A stretch of DNA of 64,000 nt from Leptidea sinapis (Eukaryota > Arthropoda > Insecta > Lepidoptera > Pieridae), in assembly GCF_905404315.1 (NCBI RefSeq), contig NC_066312.1:17905001-17969000 (forward strand), given 5' to 3'. Positions 47,256 to 58,847 of this stretch are shown in pieces. The notes under the pieces are model-generated. The model was given only the letters and a program-made list of their open reading frames with translations. It did no database searches and had not been told where the DNA came from. Position 1 is the first letter of the stretch; the number at the start of each line of letters is the position of its first letter. Made by a program: the position numbers and the translations under genes.

Positions 47256-47934
47256 TATATAAATTATAATCAGCAAGATATTCTCGCATAGCAACGCTTC
47301 GACGAACATGAAGAGAGTTACGTTCCAGACGTTTTTCCCGGTTAGGGTACCCCGCTGCATCGTCCCATAAGCAACTCCGTTCCAAAATAAACAAACACGA
47401 AATAGAAGCATATTATTTTCTATACGTCACAAAGTGGTCCCAATTTAGCATGTTTGCTTGTTTGTACACCCGCGCTAGTCTACTGTTGGGCCATTTTGGC
47501 AATCATGCATTTATCAAACCTGCAACTCTGAAGTTTATTAAAAACCAAGATATAAAAGGATTTTAAGAAAATATAAATTATGAGAAAATTTTAATAAATG
47601 TCCGTGTAAGTTTCATATATTATGTAAATATTGAGTTTAAAAAATATATTCAATAAAATATGGTAATTGGTCATGCTATCTGAAAAACGAATGACGTCAC
47701 ACCTGAATAATAATCACCGTGTACTTTGACTGTCTTGTTAATAAACACAAAGTTAAGTTACTCCTAGTTTAAAGTAACTTCTCACTGTCATGTATTTTTG
47801 TAGCGACAAACGTAAGATTAAGACTTTTGGTGTTAGTTAAAAGAAATTAAACATGGTGCAGACAATTGTATTGTTAGACAGTGATCTAACAACAGCGACG
47901 TCTAAAATGGATTTTATATATTTCTATTCCAAAA

Positions 47935-48120
47935 CATTCAAATTCAAATATTTTTATTCAAAATAGGATGTCAAATCACTTATTGAAAGTCAAAAACTAC
48001 CACACATTCCAAAAGGTACGCCAAAGACCTGAGAAGAACGAGCGCAACAAACTCAGCGGGCTTCTTTTTTACTACTACATTGCTTAGCTTGTGTTTAAAT
48101 GAAACTGCTTAACTACACAA
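47935..48120 (+). repeat. N-repeat / LINE-tail copy
   Basis: CATTCAAATTCAAATATTTT start, GAGAAGAACGAGCGCAAC and CTCAGCGGGCTTCTTTTTTA, matching the left edge of the window. Confidence 0.5.
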
Positions 48121-48577
48121 CATAAACTGAAGTGTACAGGAACAATTAAAGAAATCGTCTGTCAACATATAATCTAAATCTTCCTCATAGTATATTATGA
48201 TCTTTCCGTAAGACACATCTTAGACAAGCTTCGGTTCGTGTTTAAATATAGGCAGAGTCTAAAGATTGTTGAACGCTAAACATCAGAAAAATACAGATTT
48301 GTAGTGAAACTTTTTTAAAACAAGTGCTCAACACATGTTTAACTTTTTTGTAATAACATGGTAAAAGTTTTAAATTTGGAATAACTTGATGCTTGATGCT
48401 CATAATCCGCTACCAATATTCTCTCGAGCGTTTTTGCTCGTGATTCCAAAGTAGGTTGTTATAAATATATTAATTAGTGTTACAGCTTATTTTGTTGGTG
48501 CAATATTTTTTTTTAATTAGACACGCATCGACTTTGTGGAGTCCAAAATTTGTCATCAGGCTAATTATTGTAACCTT

Positions 48578-48832
48578 CTACCAGTGGGAAGCTCCTTTGC
48601 ACGGGATGCCAGTCAAGCAGTAATGTGTAAGCATTATTCTGTTTCGGTCTGAAGGGCGCCGTAGCTAGTGGGCAAATGAGACTTAACATGTCTCAAGGTG
48701 ACGAACGCAGTTGTAGTGCCGCTCAGAATTTTTGGGTTTTAAATAATCTTGCCCTGCATTTTAATGGGCAGGGTCAATTACCATCAGCTGAACGTCCTAC
48801 TCGTCTAGTGCCTTATTTTCATTTAAAAAAAA
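48578..48832 (+). repeat. B-repeat copy with internal deletion
   Basis: ACCAGTGGGAAGCTCCTTTG, GTTTCGGTCTGAAGGGCGCC, GTGGGCAAATGAGACTTAAC and CATCAGCTGAACGTCCT. The segment that normally separates CTAGTG from GGGCAAATGAG is missing. Confidence 0.6.
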
Positions 48833-49009
48833 ACCTTGTTTTTATACTTACAAACGTTTTTATAAACAGTTAGTTACACAAATAACTATCTATAGGCAAT
48901 ATGACGGATATTTACTTCATAAATTATATAAAATATCAATCAAAGAAACGAATACTGTAGAACATGAAATTTACTGATTCATTGTGCAATAACGAGGAAG
49001 TTTGCCGAA

Positions 49010-49200
49010 CAACCGGGCAAACGGGTTACATGACATCTCAAAGTAAGTACCTCAGATGCTATGCCGGTTTTCAAGGTGTACAGGATTTTTTCGAAGGTAC
49101 CCAAGATGCATTGGAAATACTGCGCATGCAGAGCATACCAGTTTGGTTGACCGTGGATGAAAGTTCCGTGGAAAACTGCATCGTGGAGCGCATGTAAATA
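49010..49200 (-). pseudogene. LINE C-terminal remnant, antisense
   Basis: The minus-strand frame reads AVFHGTFIHGQPNWYALHAQ then a CILGTFEKILYTLKTG stretch. The spacing resembles the FSRTFxPRxxxLWNxLP...FxxxxYxLxxFKxxxYxxLKxG end of jockey-like ORF2, but few key residues remain. Weak call. Confidence 0.35.
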
Positions 49201-49228
49201 ATTATTTAAATACTTTATTTGTGTAATG

Positions 49229-49405
49229 AATTCCGGTACAAACATTTTTAAGATGAATATTGATGTTTGTTTCCGAGTCATGCATGTTTATAAATGTATT
49301 TATGCATGTTTAATTAAGTAAGTATTTCGTTTATATATACCGTAGTCCTGGAACCCACAGCACAGGCTATGCCTATTTGGACCAAAATAAAGTGTGTCAT
49401 GTTAG
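49229..49405 (+). mobile_element. T-SINE, 5'-truncated copy
   Basis: AATTCCGGTACAAACATTTT, GTTTCCGAGTCATGCATGTT, CAGCACAGGCTATGCC and AAGTGTGTCATGTTAG. Confidence 0.55.
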
Positions 49406-49409
49406 TTAG

Positions 49410-50376
49410 GTATGTAAATATGTGGCGTGCGGGGCTATTTTTATATTTAGCGGCATCAGACAATCCATAGGGCTTAGGCTATTCAAGGTTGACAAGATAT
49501 TATACAATTGATTTACAGTTAAACTGATGAACGGAATTTTCTTGTACTTTTAAAAGTGATATTATTTTACTTTATTGATATGAAAAAGGTTATCAAAACT
49601 AAGAGATCACGTATGAATAGTTTGATGGTAGTAGAAGCCAGGCCAGAATGTTAGAACCGTGGGAAATGAAGTTTGTAATATCAGCCAACCTCCCTGGCGG
49701 ACAGGCGTTGTTGTATGTGTGTATGTAAAAATATTTCCGCTGGGATCCATTATAAAAAAAAACAATATATATCAGCATAATACTCAAATATAGCGAGTAA
49801 CAACGCAACATTAGAAATAAACTAAATTCATTGATCACTATTACTTATTTTAGTATTCCATTTAATATGATGAAAGCTTAACCTACCATTCACCACTGGA
49901 CAAATTATTAAATAATATATAAATTAATTTCATATTCATAGAAATAGTTAAAAAGGTTTTTGTTTTGGTTCACAAAAGTTATAAAAACACCCTATTAAAT
50001 GTCATTTCCGTCTAATGTCAATTAGTCAATTCATAAGTACCGCCTTTTTTCTTGGAGTTAGAAAAACTACGAGAATTAATTTATTTACTAAATTTTTAGT
50101 TTCCGAAATGCAGAAATAACCGTGTCATTTGATAGCCATTTTTACAGTCAAATAAGACAGAGTGAGAATTAGCAATGCTTTAAGTTAGCAGACTATTATG
50201 AATAAGGGGGTTAGTTATTAGATTAGATAAGATATTTTGTGCGACGGGGATGTACGGTATCCATAAAATTAAAATTCTTATTGCATTGCATATCGTTTGA
50301 AATGTTTTAGCTTTTGTGGTGAATCAACAATCAACTGTCATCGTGCACGCGTAAATAAGCAACACGTTAAGTTAGT
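49410..50376. other. Upstream region of the AKR gene
   Basis: No other gene. No canonical TATA box was identified in the 100 bp before the start codon. The first coding exon is preceded by TGA at 50377-50379 in frame. Confidence 0.4.
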
Positions 50377-50388
50377 TGACAAGCAGTA

Positions 50389-53300
50389 ATGTCAGATGTA
50401 CCAGATTTTAGTAAGAGTTCGCTTATGCTCAACAATGGAATGGACATACCGGCTATTGGGAGTGAGTGAATTAATTTTTGTAATAACTGTTCAAACTTAT
50501 ACAACGGGTTTTTAGTATTCTTCCTCATAAATTTTCCCTGTTAAAGCTTAAAACTTTTAAAAATAATTTTAATGAATGTTAGTTTGAGCCAATCACCAGA
50601 TATAAAGTTTACTGAGAATTCTTTAAGTCTATAATTGGTAGACTTCATATCACGACTAGATATAACCCACGACTTTGTCTCTGTGTCAAATTTCATTGAG
50701 ACCTTTATACCTTGTGGTTCATAAACAAAAAAATTATTTAATAAAAAATAAAAATAAAATATGATTGTTTTTCTCATAATTTTCTAATTTTATGTAAACA
50801 TTGTAATATTTTTTTAAGTGTATCTTGTCATTAATTATTATAACTGTATTATTTTAATAGTGGGCACTTGCGGTGTGTGGAGACCTAACGATGTTTATGA
50901 TATGGTGGATAATGCTTTGAAAGCCGGTTATCGTCTTTTTGGTGAGTATTTTTAACCGACTTTGAAAAGGAGGAAGGAGGTTCTCAATACGATTGGTATT
51001 TTTTTTATGTATGTACATACGCTGAGTTTTGTGATGCGATTTTATTGATTTTTCTTTAGTTCGATGCGAAATGTTTTCCATCCATTTCATAAAATTAGAC
51101 ATAGGCCAGTACTTTTCATTATATGAACTTTTTTTATGTGTATACTTTGTAATTAAAATAATAATAATAATAATTTTAATTATTTTTATTTATATAAGTT
51201 TCAAGACAAAATATAGGTAGCTAAATTTGTACACTCACCCCCTAATTTGGGCTAGATTTTTATATTACCAGTGTCACGATTCATAATGTTATTATAATTG
51301 TTTATTTTTATTTAGATACATCAACTACACATCACAATGAACAAGCATTAGGACATGCTTTAAAAGAGTTACTTCCGAAATACAATCTTAATAGAGATGA
51401 TATATACATAACAACAAAACTTGGTGGGTACAGAATTTTCATTTATCTTCCACTTGCTGACCCGGCAAACGTTGTTTTGCCATATAAATTGTATTTATCT
51501 TGTGCTTGCTAGTTGATAAGAGATGGCGCTAGCTGTATTCATTAGTAACAATCACACTTCTTAAAAGAAAAATATAAATATTTTGTATAATTCACACTAT
51601 AGTTTTATAAATTATAGCAGATTTGTTATTCTGGTGTGTAAGCTATATTATTGTAAAGATTCATAAAAATCTATTCAGTAGATTTTGCGTTAAAGAAGTT
51701 CAAGCATACATCCAGACATACAAACTTTCACATTTATAATATTAGTAGGAAATTTTAGTGCTAAATATGTTTCCATGTTAAAATTCTATATTTCAAATTA
51801 CAATATATTATTAACTCGGATCAATTTTAATTTTTTTTTATTCACATGTTTTAATTAATATATTAAGCTAGTAAGCTAAATGATGGCTTGCATGACAAGG
51901 TATGTTTGTATTTTTACTTTTTAAGTTTATAAGTTCCAGTCTAACTTGTTCCGGTCTACCTTAATGTGACATTGGCATACTTGTGGTATAACTTACACAG
52001 AAGCCACAGTAGGAAGAATAGAATAGAATAGAAGAAATTCCAGGGTCTTATCAAGTTTGATAATACACAATGCTCACTTTAGAATTTTAAGTTACCCTGT
52101 TCTAACAACTATGAATAAACCTGGTTTTTTATTTGGTGCAAAATTAAATTATTAGAATTCCGTAGCTAAATGGCAAAAAACGGAAACCTTATAGATTCGT
52201 CATGTTTGTCTGTCTATCTGTCTGTCTGTCTATCCCTCCGTATATCACAGCCACTTTTTTCCGAAACTATAAGAACTATACTGTTTCTGTGAACCGTATT
52301 AAGATTTTCACACAAAAATAGAAAAAAAAACAATACATTTTAGGGGTTCCCGATACGTAGAACTGAAACTCAAAAATGTGTGGGCTATCTCTGGATAGGA
52401 TAAAATGATATTGAGCTTTCTAATATATTTTTTTTTTCTAAATTAATTAGTTTGCGCGAGAGACACTTCCAAAGAGGTAAAATTTATGCTTTACGCCACC
52501 AGATTCTTAATATTATATTTTTTCAGTAAAAGTAACGTGGGTTTTTCTTGCATATGCTAATTTTCCACCAACAAAACCCTTAATTTGCCCACCTATTTCT
52601 CAAATTAAGGGGTTGCGCACACTTAACCGCTGTGCACAGTCACCCCACGTGACTCTAACTTGTGGATCCATTTTTGAGCTAAGTACACACAGAAGAATTG
52701 GATATATTATGTTCTTATACTGACCAATTACTTATGAAACATTATTTCACTATGAAAATATGTTCTCTTTTACAGATATTAGAATTCCAGATAATATTGT
52801 TATGAGTGAACACGTGAAAAACAGTTTTGAAATCTCGCTACAGAATCTGTGTACTGATTATATCGATTTATACCTAATACAATCCCCGGGAGTAGTTGCA
52901 ACACACAAGCACAGCTCAAATAATGTTTCTCTGCGGTCTGACGCTTGGAGGAATATGGAGAAATTGTATGACGAGGGAAGAGTTAATGCAATTGGTGTAA
53001 GCAACTACTCGGTCAAGCATATGCGGGAATTCATTGCAAACCACACATCAATTATACCAATGGTGAACCAGGTACTGTATAATTAATTACATGCCTATGG
53101 TTTCTCGTAATGCAGCAACCTCATTCCCTATTTTTTTTATATCTAAGATATTATCTATGTACAGGCACAAATGTTGGTTAATACCTACAGCAGTTCATGT
53201 TTACATAATCTCTATCAGGGTTTATTATTTTATTTTATGAGATAAAATGATGAGACGTGAACGATTTTCATACGACGGTAAGTTATATACCTACCCTGCC

Positions 53301-53868
53301 TTCCAGGATTCTTGATGCAACCCAAAATTATCAGCAGACATTAAAATTTTAAGTCTTATTTTAATAATTATAGTTGCTATGGCCTCCTTCTAAACAATAA
53401 TGCTTGCATTTCATTGTTTTATTATTATTTGAATAGAATCATTACACCAAATTTAAAAAACTGCTGTTTTTACCCATTGTAATATTATAAAATTTTATAT
53501 ATAAATTTAAAAAAATTCAGGTTGAGTGGAGTCCATCATATCATCCAACTAACCTAATCAGGTTCTGTGAAAGTCATTATATAGTAATGCAAGCACATAC
53601 TTCACTTGGTGGCGCTTCATATGGGAACATGGGACTTTTAAGGAATACTGTTGTGAACAACATCGCAAGACACCACTCAGCTACGCCTGCCCAGGTTCTC
53701 TTAGCTTGGTCTGTTCAGCAAAATATTGGTATTATACCCCAAGCCACTTATCCACAATTTATGGTGGAGAATATTGAGTTGAAATTCAGATTAACCAGCA
53801 AGGAAATTGAAATTATGAGTAATTTTGAAGAACGAATGTGCAGCACTGATTTTGAAACTATCCGATAA
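50389..53868 (+). CDS. Aldo-keto reductase with degenerate active site, 5 exons
   Basis: Exons 50389-50461, 50861-50941, 51316-51423, 52776-53071 and 53521-53868 join to 906 nt (301 residues plus stop); all introns are GT-AG, phases 1, 1, 1, 0. An in-frame TGA at 50377 fixes the start. Normal AKRs are about 270-330 residues, so it is full length. Recognised landmarks: LNNGMDIPAIGMGTC (residues 15-29), NEQALGHALKELLPKYNL, ITTKL (83-87), DYIDLYLI (115-122), AIGVSNYS, NQVEWSP (185-191), ATPAQVLLAWSVQQNIGIIP. The family reduces carbonyls with NAD(P)H in the cytosol; the YtbE/glyoxal-reductase-like branch fits best. The catalytic tetrad should be Asp-Tyr-Lys-His: Asp52 and Lys86 are present, but Tyr is His57 and His is Gln123. 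The phosphate-binding Lys-Ser after IP is Gln260-Ala261. Open frame and splicing look maintained, so a pseudo-enzyme or altered activity is more likely than a pseudogene. No sign of transfer. Confidence 0.92.
51457..51748 (+). repeat. F-repeat in AKR intron 3
   Basis: CTTGCTGACCCGGCAAACGT to ATTTATAATATTAGTAGG. Close relative of 9231-9521. Confidence 0.65.
52151..52500 (+). repeat. K-repeat in AKR intron 3
   Basis: ATTCCGTAGCTAAATGGCAA, CCTTATAGATTCGTCATGTT, a TGTCTGTC run and GAGAGACACTTCCAAAGAGG match 4342-4926. Confidence 0.6.
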
Positions 53869-54136
53869 TTAAGTAATAACCATAAAAACGTTTTTAAATC
53901 TTTTGTTAAGTTTTAAAAGAGATTAAGTATATATATTTGTTTTAAAATCAATATTCTATTTAGGTTCACTAAAAGTGCATTTCCATGCAGAGTGAATTTT
54001 GAAATTAAATGTTTTCTTATATTGATATAGATATATAGATATGACTTATTTTATAAATTTCTTATTAGTAGTACCTATTACAGGCAGGACCTTATTAAAC
54101 TGAATTACACAACCTTAAGTTAAAATGCTTTGTTAG

Positions 54137-54142
54137 AATAAA
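54137..54142 (+). terminator. Candidate AKR polyadenylation signal
   Basis: AATAAA 269 bp after the stop codon; a second AATAAA lies at 54231-54236. Either could serve. Confidence 0.4.
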
Positions 54143-54249
54143 TCATATTTATTGGTGGCTTGGTCGGGATCTGATAAATCTTTATGCTGCAGGGTCTTTC
54201 AACAAAAACTGTTTTTTTTTATTGTAATTAAATAAAGAATTAAGATGAC

Positions 54250-55005
54250 AATGTTTCATTTTCTAAGTATAGGAGAAAGGGTAAAACTTGCAATCCTGAC
54301 TGTAAAATTATATCTGACAAAAACTATTATAGGTACTTATACTATTTAAGCTTTTTATACTAATAGCAAGTAAAAACTTATGTTAAAACTGACCTCTAAG
54401 TGTAAAAAAACTGAACATAAAACTTTGATTGGAAAACGCAGTTTTATTTTCATAATTATTAATAATACAACCTTAATTCTTCTATTTACCAATGAATAGT
54501 GAGTTTTTAAGGTACCTACGCGAGTAAAGCGGAACTATATTACGGTATACGATTCGTTCCGTTGCGAATCAGTACTGGAATTTAGAAGTATCAGTTACAC
54601 GTAACACGTGTTTTCCCGTACCAATGCAATTTTTCTACTTAATACAATTTATTATCAAATTATATTTTTTATTCTACGCACACGATCAATTTGTACTCAA
54701 ATGGGTATGCGTAAACACCTTATAGCAATTTTTTTTTTGATATCCCTTGGATATTTTTAGCTTCTAGACGGCAAGATATTGTTGTAGATATTTAGCGGCA
54801 GAAAAATGGAGTTGAGTCACTTTGTACTTCTATTTGTATATTTTAATATACGTCATATATTAGGTGGAACATTTACAAGCTTAGAATATTGAACATAATA
54901 TTATGCTTTTTTTTATAGAATAGAGGATCTTTTAGGAACGTCCACTTATTTTAAGGGATCTGTGGGCTCTATAGTAAACATTATGATTTTCTACATCTAT
55001 CCGCG
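54250..55005. other. Spacer downstream of AKR gene
   Basis: AT-rich; nothing recognised. Confidence 0.35.
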
Positions 55006-55009
55006 ATGT

Positions 55010-55095
55010 TACGAAGATACGACATGGGTATCTTCAAAGAAAGCACGTTTACCTTTCTGAAAAGAGTCTACAGGCGGTGGTAATAACTTTACGCT
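55010..55095 (+). pseudogene. Jockey-like C-terminal fragment, very short
   Basis: RYDMGIFKESTFTF is readable from GATACGACATGGGTATCTTC onward, matching the FPGRYDMGIFKKSAYTF end of the copy at 21183. Confidence 0.5.
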
Positions 55096-55226
55096 CTTTT
55101 GTCCTAATCCTATAATATACGAACAGTGGATGACCTGTTCACCGTGAGTGAACTTACATCGATTAGTAATAAATAATGATGTTGGGAGTTAGCGGCAGGT
55201 ATCTAGTTATCCCAGATGTACTGCGG

Positions 55227-55290
55227 AAGGGAATGCCCAATGATCTGACAATTATAAGCGTATAAATGTCAGATCATTGGGCATTCCCTT
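55227..55290. repeat. Perfect 24-bp stem hairpin
   Basis: Arms 55227-55250 and 55267-55290 pair at every position around a 16-nt loop. The arm contains GGGAATGCCCAATGATCTGA. No matching copy noticed elsewhere in the window. Confidence 0.85.
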
Positions 55291-55299
55291 TTGAAACAA

Positions 55300-56865
55300 T
55301 TGCACCTTGTATATTGCGATATTCAATTGTTTTACAGCTAATTTTGTGTACAGGGTTTGCCTCGGACAGTAAATATTATCAAAACACCTTTTTCTGCAGT
55401 AAAAGTGATTGCTATTTCATGCATAGTTATGTTCTGATTTGATGGGAGTAAGTTGGCCGCCTTGCTTCGTGTATTTGCGCTCATGCTGTACCTACACGTG
55501 TAGCATTTTGACGACGTATTTGCAATGCTTGGCGTTTACTAGTGTCGACGTGGCCTCCACTCTTGCTGACTCTTGATAACAACGAGCCGGTGTAGTGTCG
55601 GTATCAGGTGACTCTAATAAGCTATGGCCTTTTATTGAGCGAAAACTTCTGAGCACATTTTGTGGATATTAAATAAGCCTCATAAGCAGTGATGAATGGC
55701 TATAAAACACACATTCGAGTAAAGTCAACTAAAAGTGCACTATCAATCAGAGCAGTTACAATAATATTACTACTCGTATATGAATATAGAATTGAGATTG
55801 AGAAGTTGTCGCAGCACAGCGTATGAGCTTTTACATATACAACTGTGCTAAATAACGCGTCATGTGCGTTTAAAAGCTTCTAAACACCTAGGGCGTGATT
55901 GGTGCTTCACAGCTATATTAGAACTATTACTGAAGGTGCATTATTTCGCTAAGGAGAGCGCCAAACCTAATTATTAACTACTTACGCCCGCATTCTATTT
56001 TAAATCTTTAATTAAGAATTATTTATGATCCAATTTTATGTTATCCATCAATATTTATCAATCCATATTTATTTATTTATTTATTTAGAAATACCAACAT
56101 TTGTTTACATTGATGTATTAATAATTAATGTATTAATCCATATTGTAACAATATATATCATAATATCATTGTTAATGGTTTTGCGCGACCATCTTGGATT
56201 TCACAAATATTCCACGCCATTCCGAGAAGCCCTAAAATAATAAAAATAAAATAATCGTATTATTTAATAAATAATAATAATAAAATATTCGATAGCTTTC
56301 TATCCAGTCATTTGTTATATGTGATATTTATAAATTATAGTGAACTTGACCTAAGATTAGACTCGGTTTCCCTCGGGAACTGTTAAAATTTAGAGCTATT
56401 TTATGTACTACGCATTACCAATTACTTGGGTGCGACATTTCATGATGATTTGTTCATTAGTTATAATTGCCTAAACAGTGATAGTAGAACAAAGAAACAA
56501 ATAAACAAAACTCATATTTATAATTACTGCCTACTCTAAATGTCACGGGTTGCTGAAAACCAGTAGTGTGTTGTTGTCTCAAGCACTCAACACAACTTAG
56601 TACTGAGTCAGCTTATTTTAGCAATGAATCACGCGACGCACAGTTTCTTTAAACTTGTTTCATATTATTCTTATTTTAAATAATAATGCAAAATAATAAT
56701 TTATCGACAAAATTATCTTATTTCTTTGCCCTTACTGTCATCCGAGATGTTTTGTTACAAGTTAAATAACTTAATGTGAATGCAATAGAATAGGTTTTTT
56801 CGCCTTCATAATTTATCTTGACTTTCATAGCCACTTGGCATATTTTTTTTTAAGTTTTCACCTTA
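55300..56865. other. AT-rich spacer
   Basis: No gene recognised. An ATTTATTTATTTATTTAG run lies near 56070. Confidence 0.35.
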
Positions 56866-56874
56866 GATAAGTTA

Positions 56875-57040
56875 CACTATATAGAGCTTCTTGCTGCTAG
56901 ATAACCGATGAAATCAGGCCAGGTGTATGACTTTAGTGTGCGTGACAAGCTACGTCTTACACTCGCGATGTATGTTGCTTTGTGTTAGTGTGTGTGCATT
57001 CTCAAAATAGAGGTTAACTGTCAACCTCGATTTATTTCAC
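56875..57040 (+). mobile_element. C-MITE copy, right end missing
   Basis: TATATAGAGCTTCTTGCTGC, ATCAGGCCAGGTGTATGACT, CTTACACTCGCGATG and CTCAAAATAGAGGTTAACTG. Confidence 0.65.
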
Positions 57041-57309
57041 GATGTAAGATTTTTGCGTACGATTAGTGTAGTGCATAACTATCTAAACGATAAAGTTAAA
57101 ATAATTATGCAACTTTTAAACTTTTAATAACGTGTAACGGTAATTAATAACTTGCCCAGGAAGGTGACAGCAGGGTTCGGACCGGGGCCGGGGTAACGAG
57201 AAAGGGAGAGTTACGTTTCACGCTTTATTTTAAAATAGTATATCCTTCATAATAATGATAGCGATACTGTACATTTGTCCTCAGCCATAAACAATTGTGT
57301 GTCCCTACT

Positions 57310-57530
57310 AGAATAACTCAAATCAAATCAAAAATATTTTATTTCATAGGTAAATTACGTTACTTGAAATATATCATTTTTTCATACAGCTCATTCGGAA
57401 GGCAGATTTCCTTAGAGAATAACTAGCAAGGAACTCTAAGGTTGCTCTTTTCAAAACAGATTAGTTATTACAAGTTCTTATTTTCAATTTACAATTCATT
57501 TCAATTACAATACCTAGGTAGCACTGAAAA
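57310..57530 (+). repeat. LINE-tail-like repeat
   Basis: AATCAAATCAAAAATATTTT ATTTCA-type opening and a GGAACTCTAAGGTTGCTC stretch, characteristic of lepidopteran LINE 3' ends. Borders uncertain. Confidence 0.35.
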
Positions 57531-57577
57531 TGTTTAGAAAATGAAAAACGGCTTAATCTAGAAAGTTGCCAATACTT

Positions 57578-58442
57578 TTATTGTTTTTCGAAGTAACCTT
57601 CGTTCCTCTCTACACATCGTCGCATTCGATGGAACCACTGAGAAAAGCAGTGGGCCCATTCTTCCTTAGGGGTCTCTTCTATGGCATTTTCGTACGCTTT
57701 CACCGCATCTTCAGGGCTCGTAAAGCGAATACCTCGAATATTCTCTTTAGTTCTTGGGAAAAAATAAAAGCAGCAGGGCGCCAGGTCAGGACTGTATGGT
57801 GGATGACTCATTATCTCCACACCTGCCATAGTCAAATATTCAACAGTGCGTTTTGTGGAGTGCCCTGAAGTATTGTCGTGGTGAAGGAGTATCCTACTTC
57901 GAGGGCGCTGCTGTCGACAGCGATTAACATATCAGTCTGCAGTAACTGTCCTTCCATCTTCTAGCACAACTGTCGCGAAATGATCTTTCAAAGGAAGGAA
58001 ACACCCACTGAGCTGATTGTTTTTTGGTTTCGGGTTCGTAGCAATATATCATCTATGACGATGTCAAATACAGCATTTGAGTCACTGCAGTCGAACTTAT
58101 CTAACATTTGGCGACACCAGTCCATGCGAAGGTGTTTCTATTCGCCCGTTAAAGTATGGGGAATCCATCTGGTACAAAGCTTCCTGATGACTAAATGTTC
58201 GTGTAATACTTTTTGAACTTGACTCATACCAATACCTAGGCTTGCACGCATCTGCTGATAGGTCACTCTCTTATCTTCCTCTATCATGCGTCGCACAGCA
58301 CTGATGTTATCTTCAGTAGTCGCTATTAAAGGGCTTCATTAAGAAATGCTAATCGCAGCCTATCATAGCTTTGTTGTTAATTAAGCCCACAATGAAAGTC
58401 ATAATAAATCATTGGCCGAAAATTTTCTCGCGTTACGTTCAT
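57578..58442 (-). pseudogene. Inactive mariner transposase, second lineage
   Basis: Starts at the ATG at 58442-58440 (MNVTRENFRPMIYYDFHCGL) and ends at the TAA at 57578. Recognisable blocks in several frames: VTYQQMRASLGIGMSQVQKV, CTRWIPHTLT (the WVPHEL linker), VVLEDGRTVTAD, ILLHHDNTSGHS (second catalytic Asp) and MSHPPYSPDLAPCCFYFFP. The third catalytic Asp, 35 residues after the second, is Cys (TGC). The HTH region after residue 20 is largely deleted, and there are frameshifts near the first Asp (VIDD) and after the linker. It belongs to a different DD34D subfamily from the intact copy 0.8 kb away, judged by IEETP.EEW and FEKQ ends versus GDYIEK. Confidence 0.85.
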
Positions 58443-58847
58443 TTTCACGTGTAACAAGAGTTTTAGATTTGCCGCCAATTCCCAAAACAAATGACAAATG
58501 AATGCAATATACTACATTAGCTTACCAACGAGTTCTAAAATAGAAATTCAAAAAAGTTTTCCTTAGCAAAGTTTCTAACTGGCCAGTTCTAAACAGTTTC
58601 AGTGTTACCCACGTATATCCAAAGTACTATACTGTATGATGCAACAAAAATACTGAACGTCAAATACTATTGCCTCACAAAAGTAAGTAAAAAAAATTAA
58701 ATTAAGTAAAAAAACACAAGAGTTATTGAGTAAAGTATTTGCTTTAATAAACATTTACCGTAAAACATAAAGGCATTATTACCTATTATATAAAAAAAAT
58801 TGTCACTTATATTAAAATAAAATAAAAGGAATAAAAAAAAATGAAGC

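Noticed and set aside
50389..53868. AKR locus as a processed or decayed pseudogene
   Set aside because: Introns are present, all splice sites are canonical, the frame is complete over 301 codons and an in-frame stop precedes the start; only active-site residues are changed.
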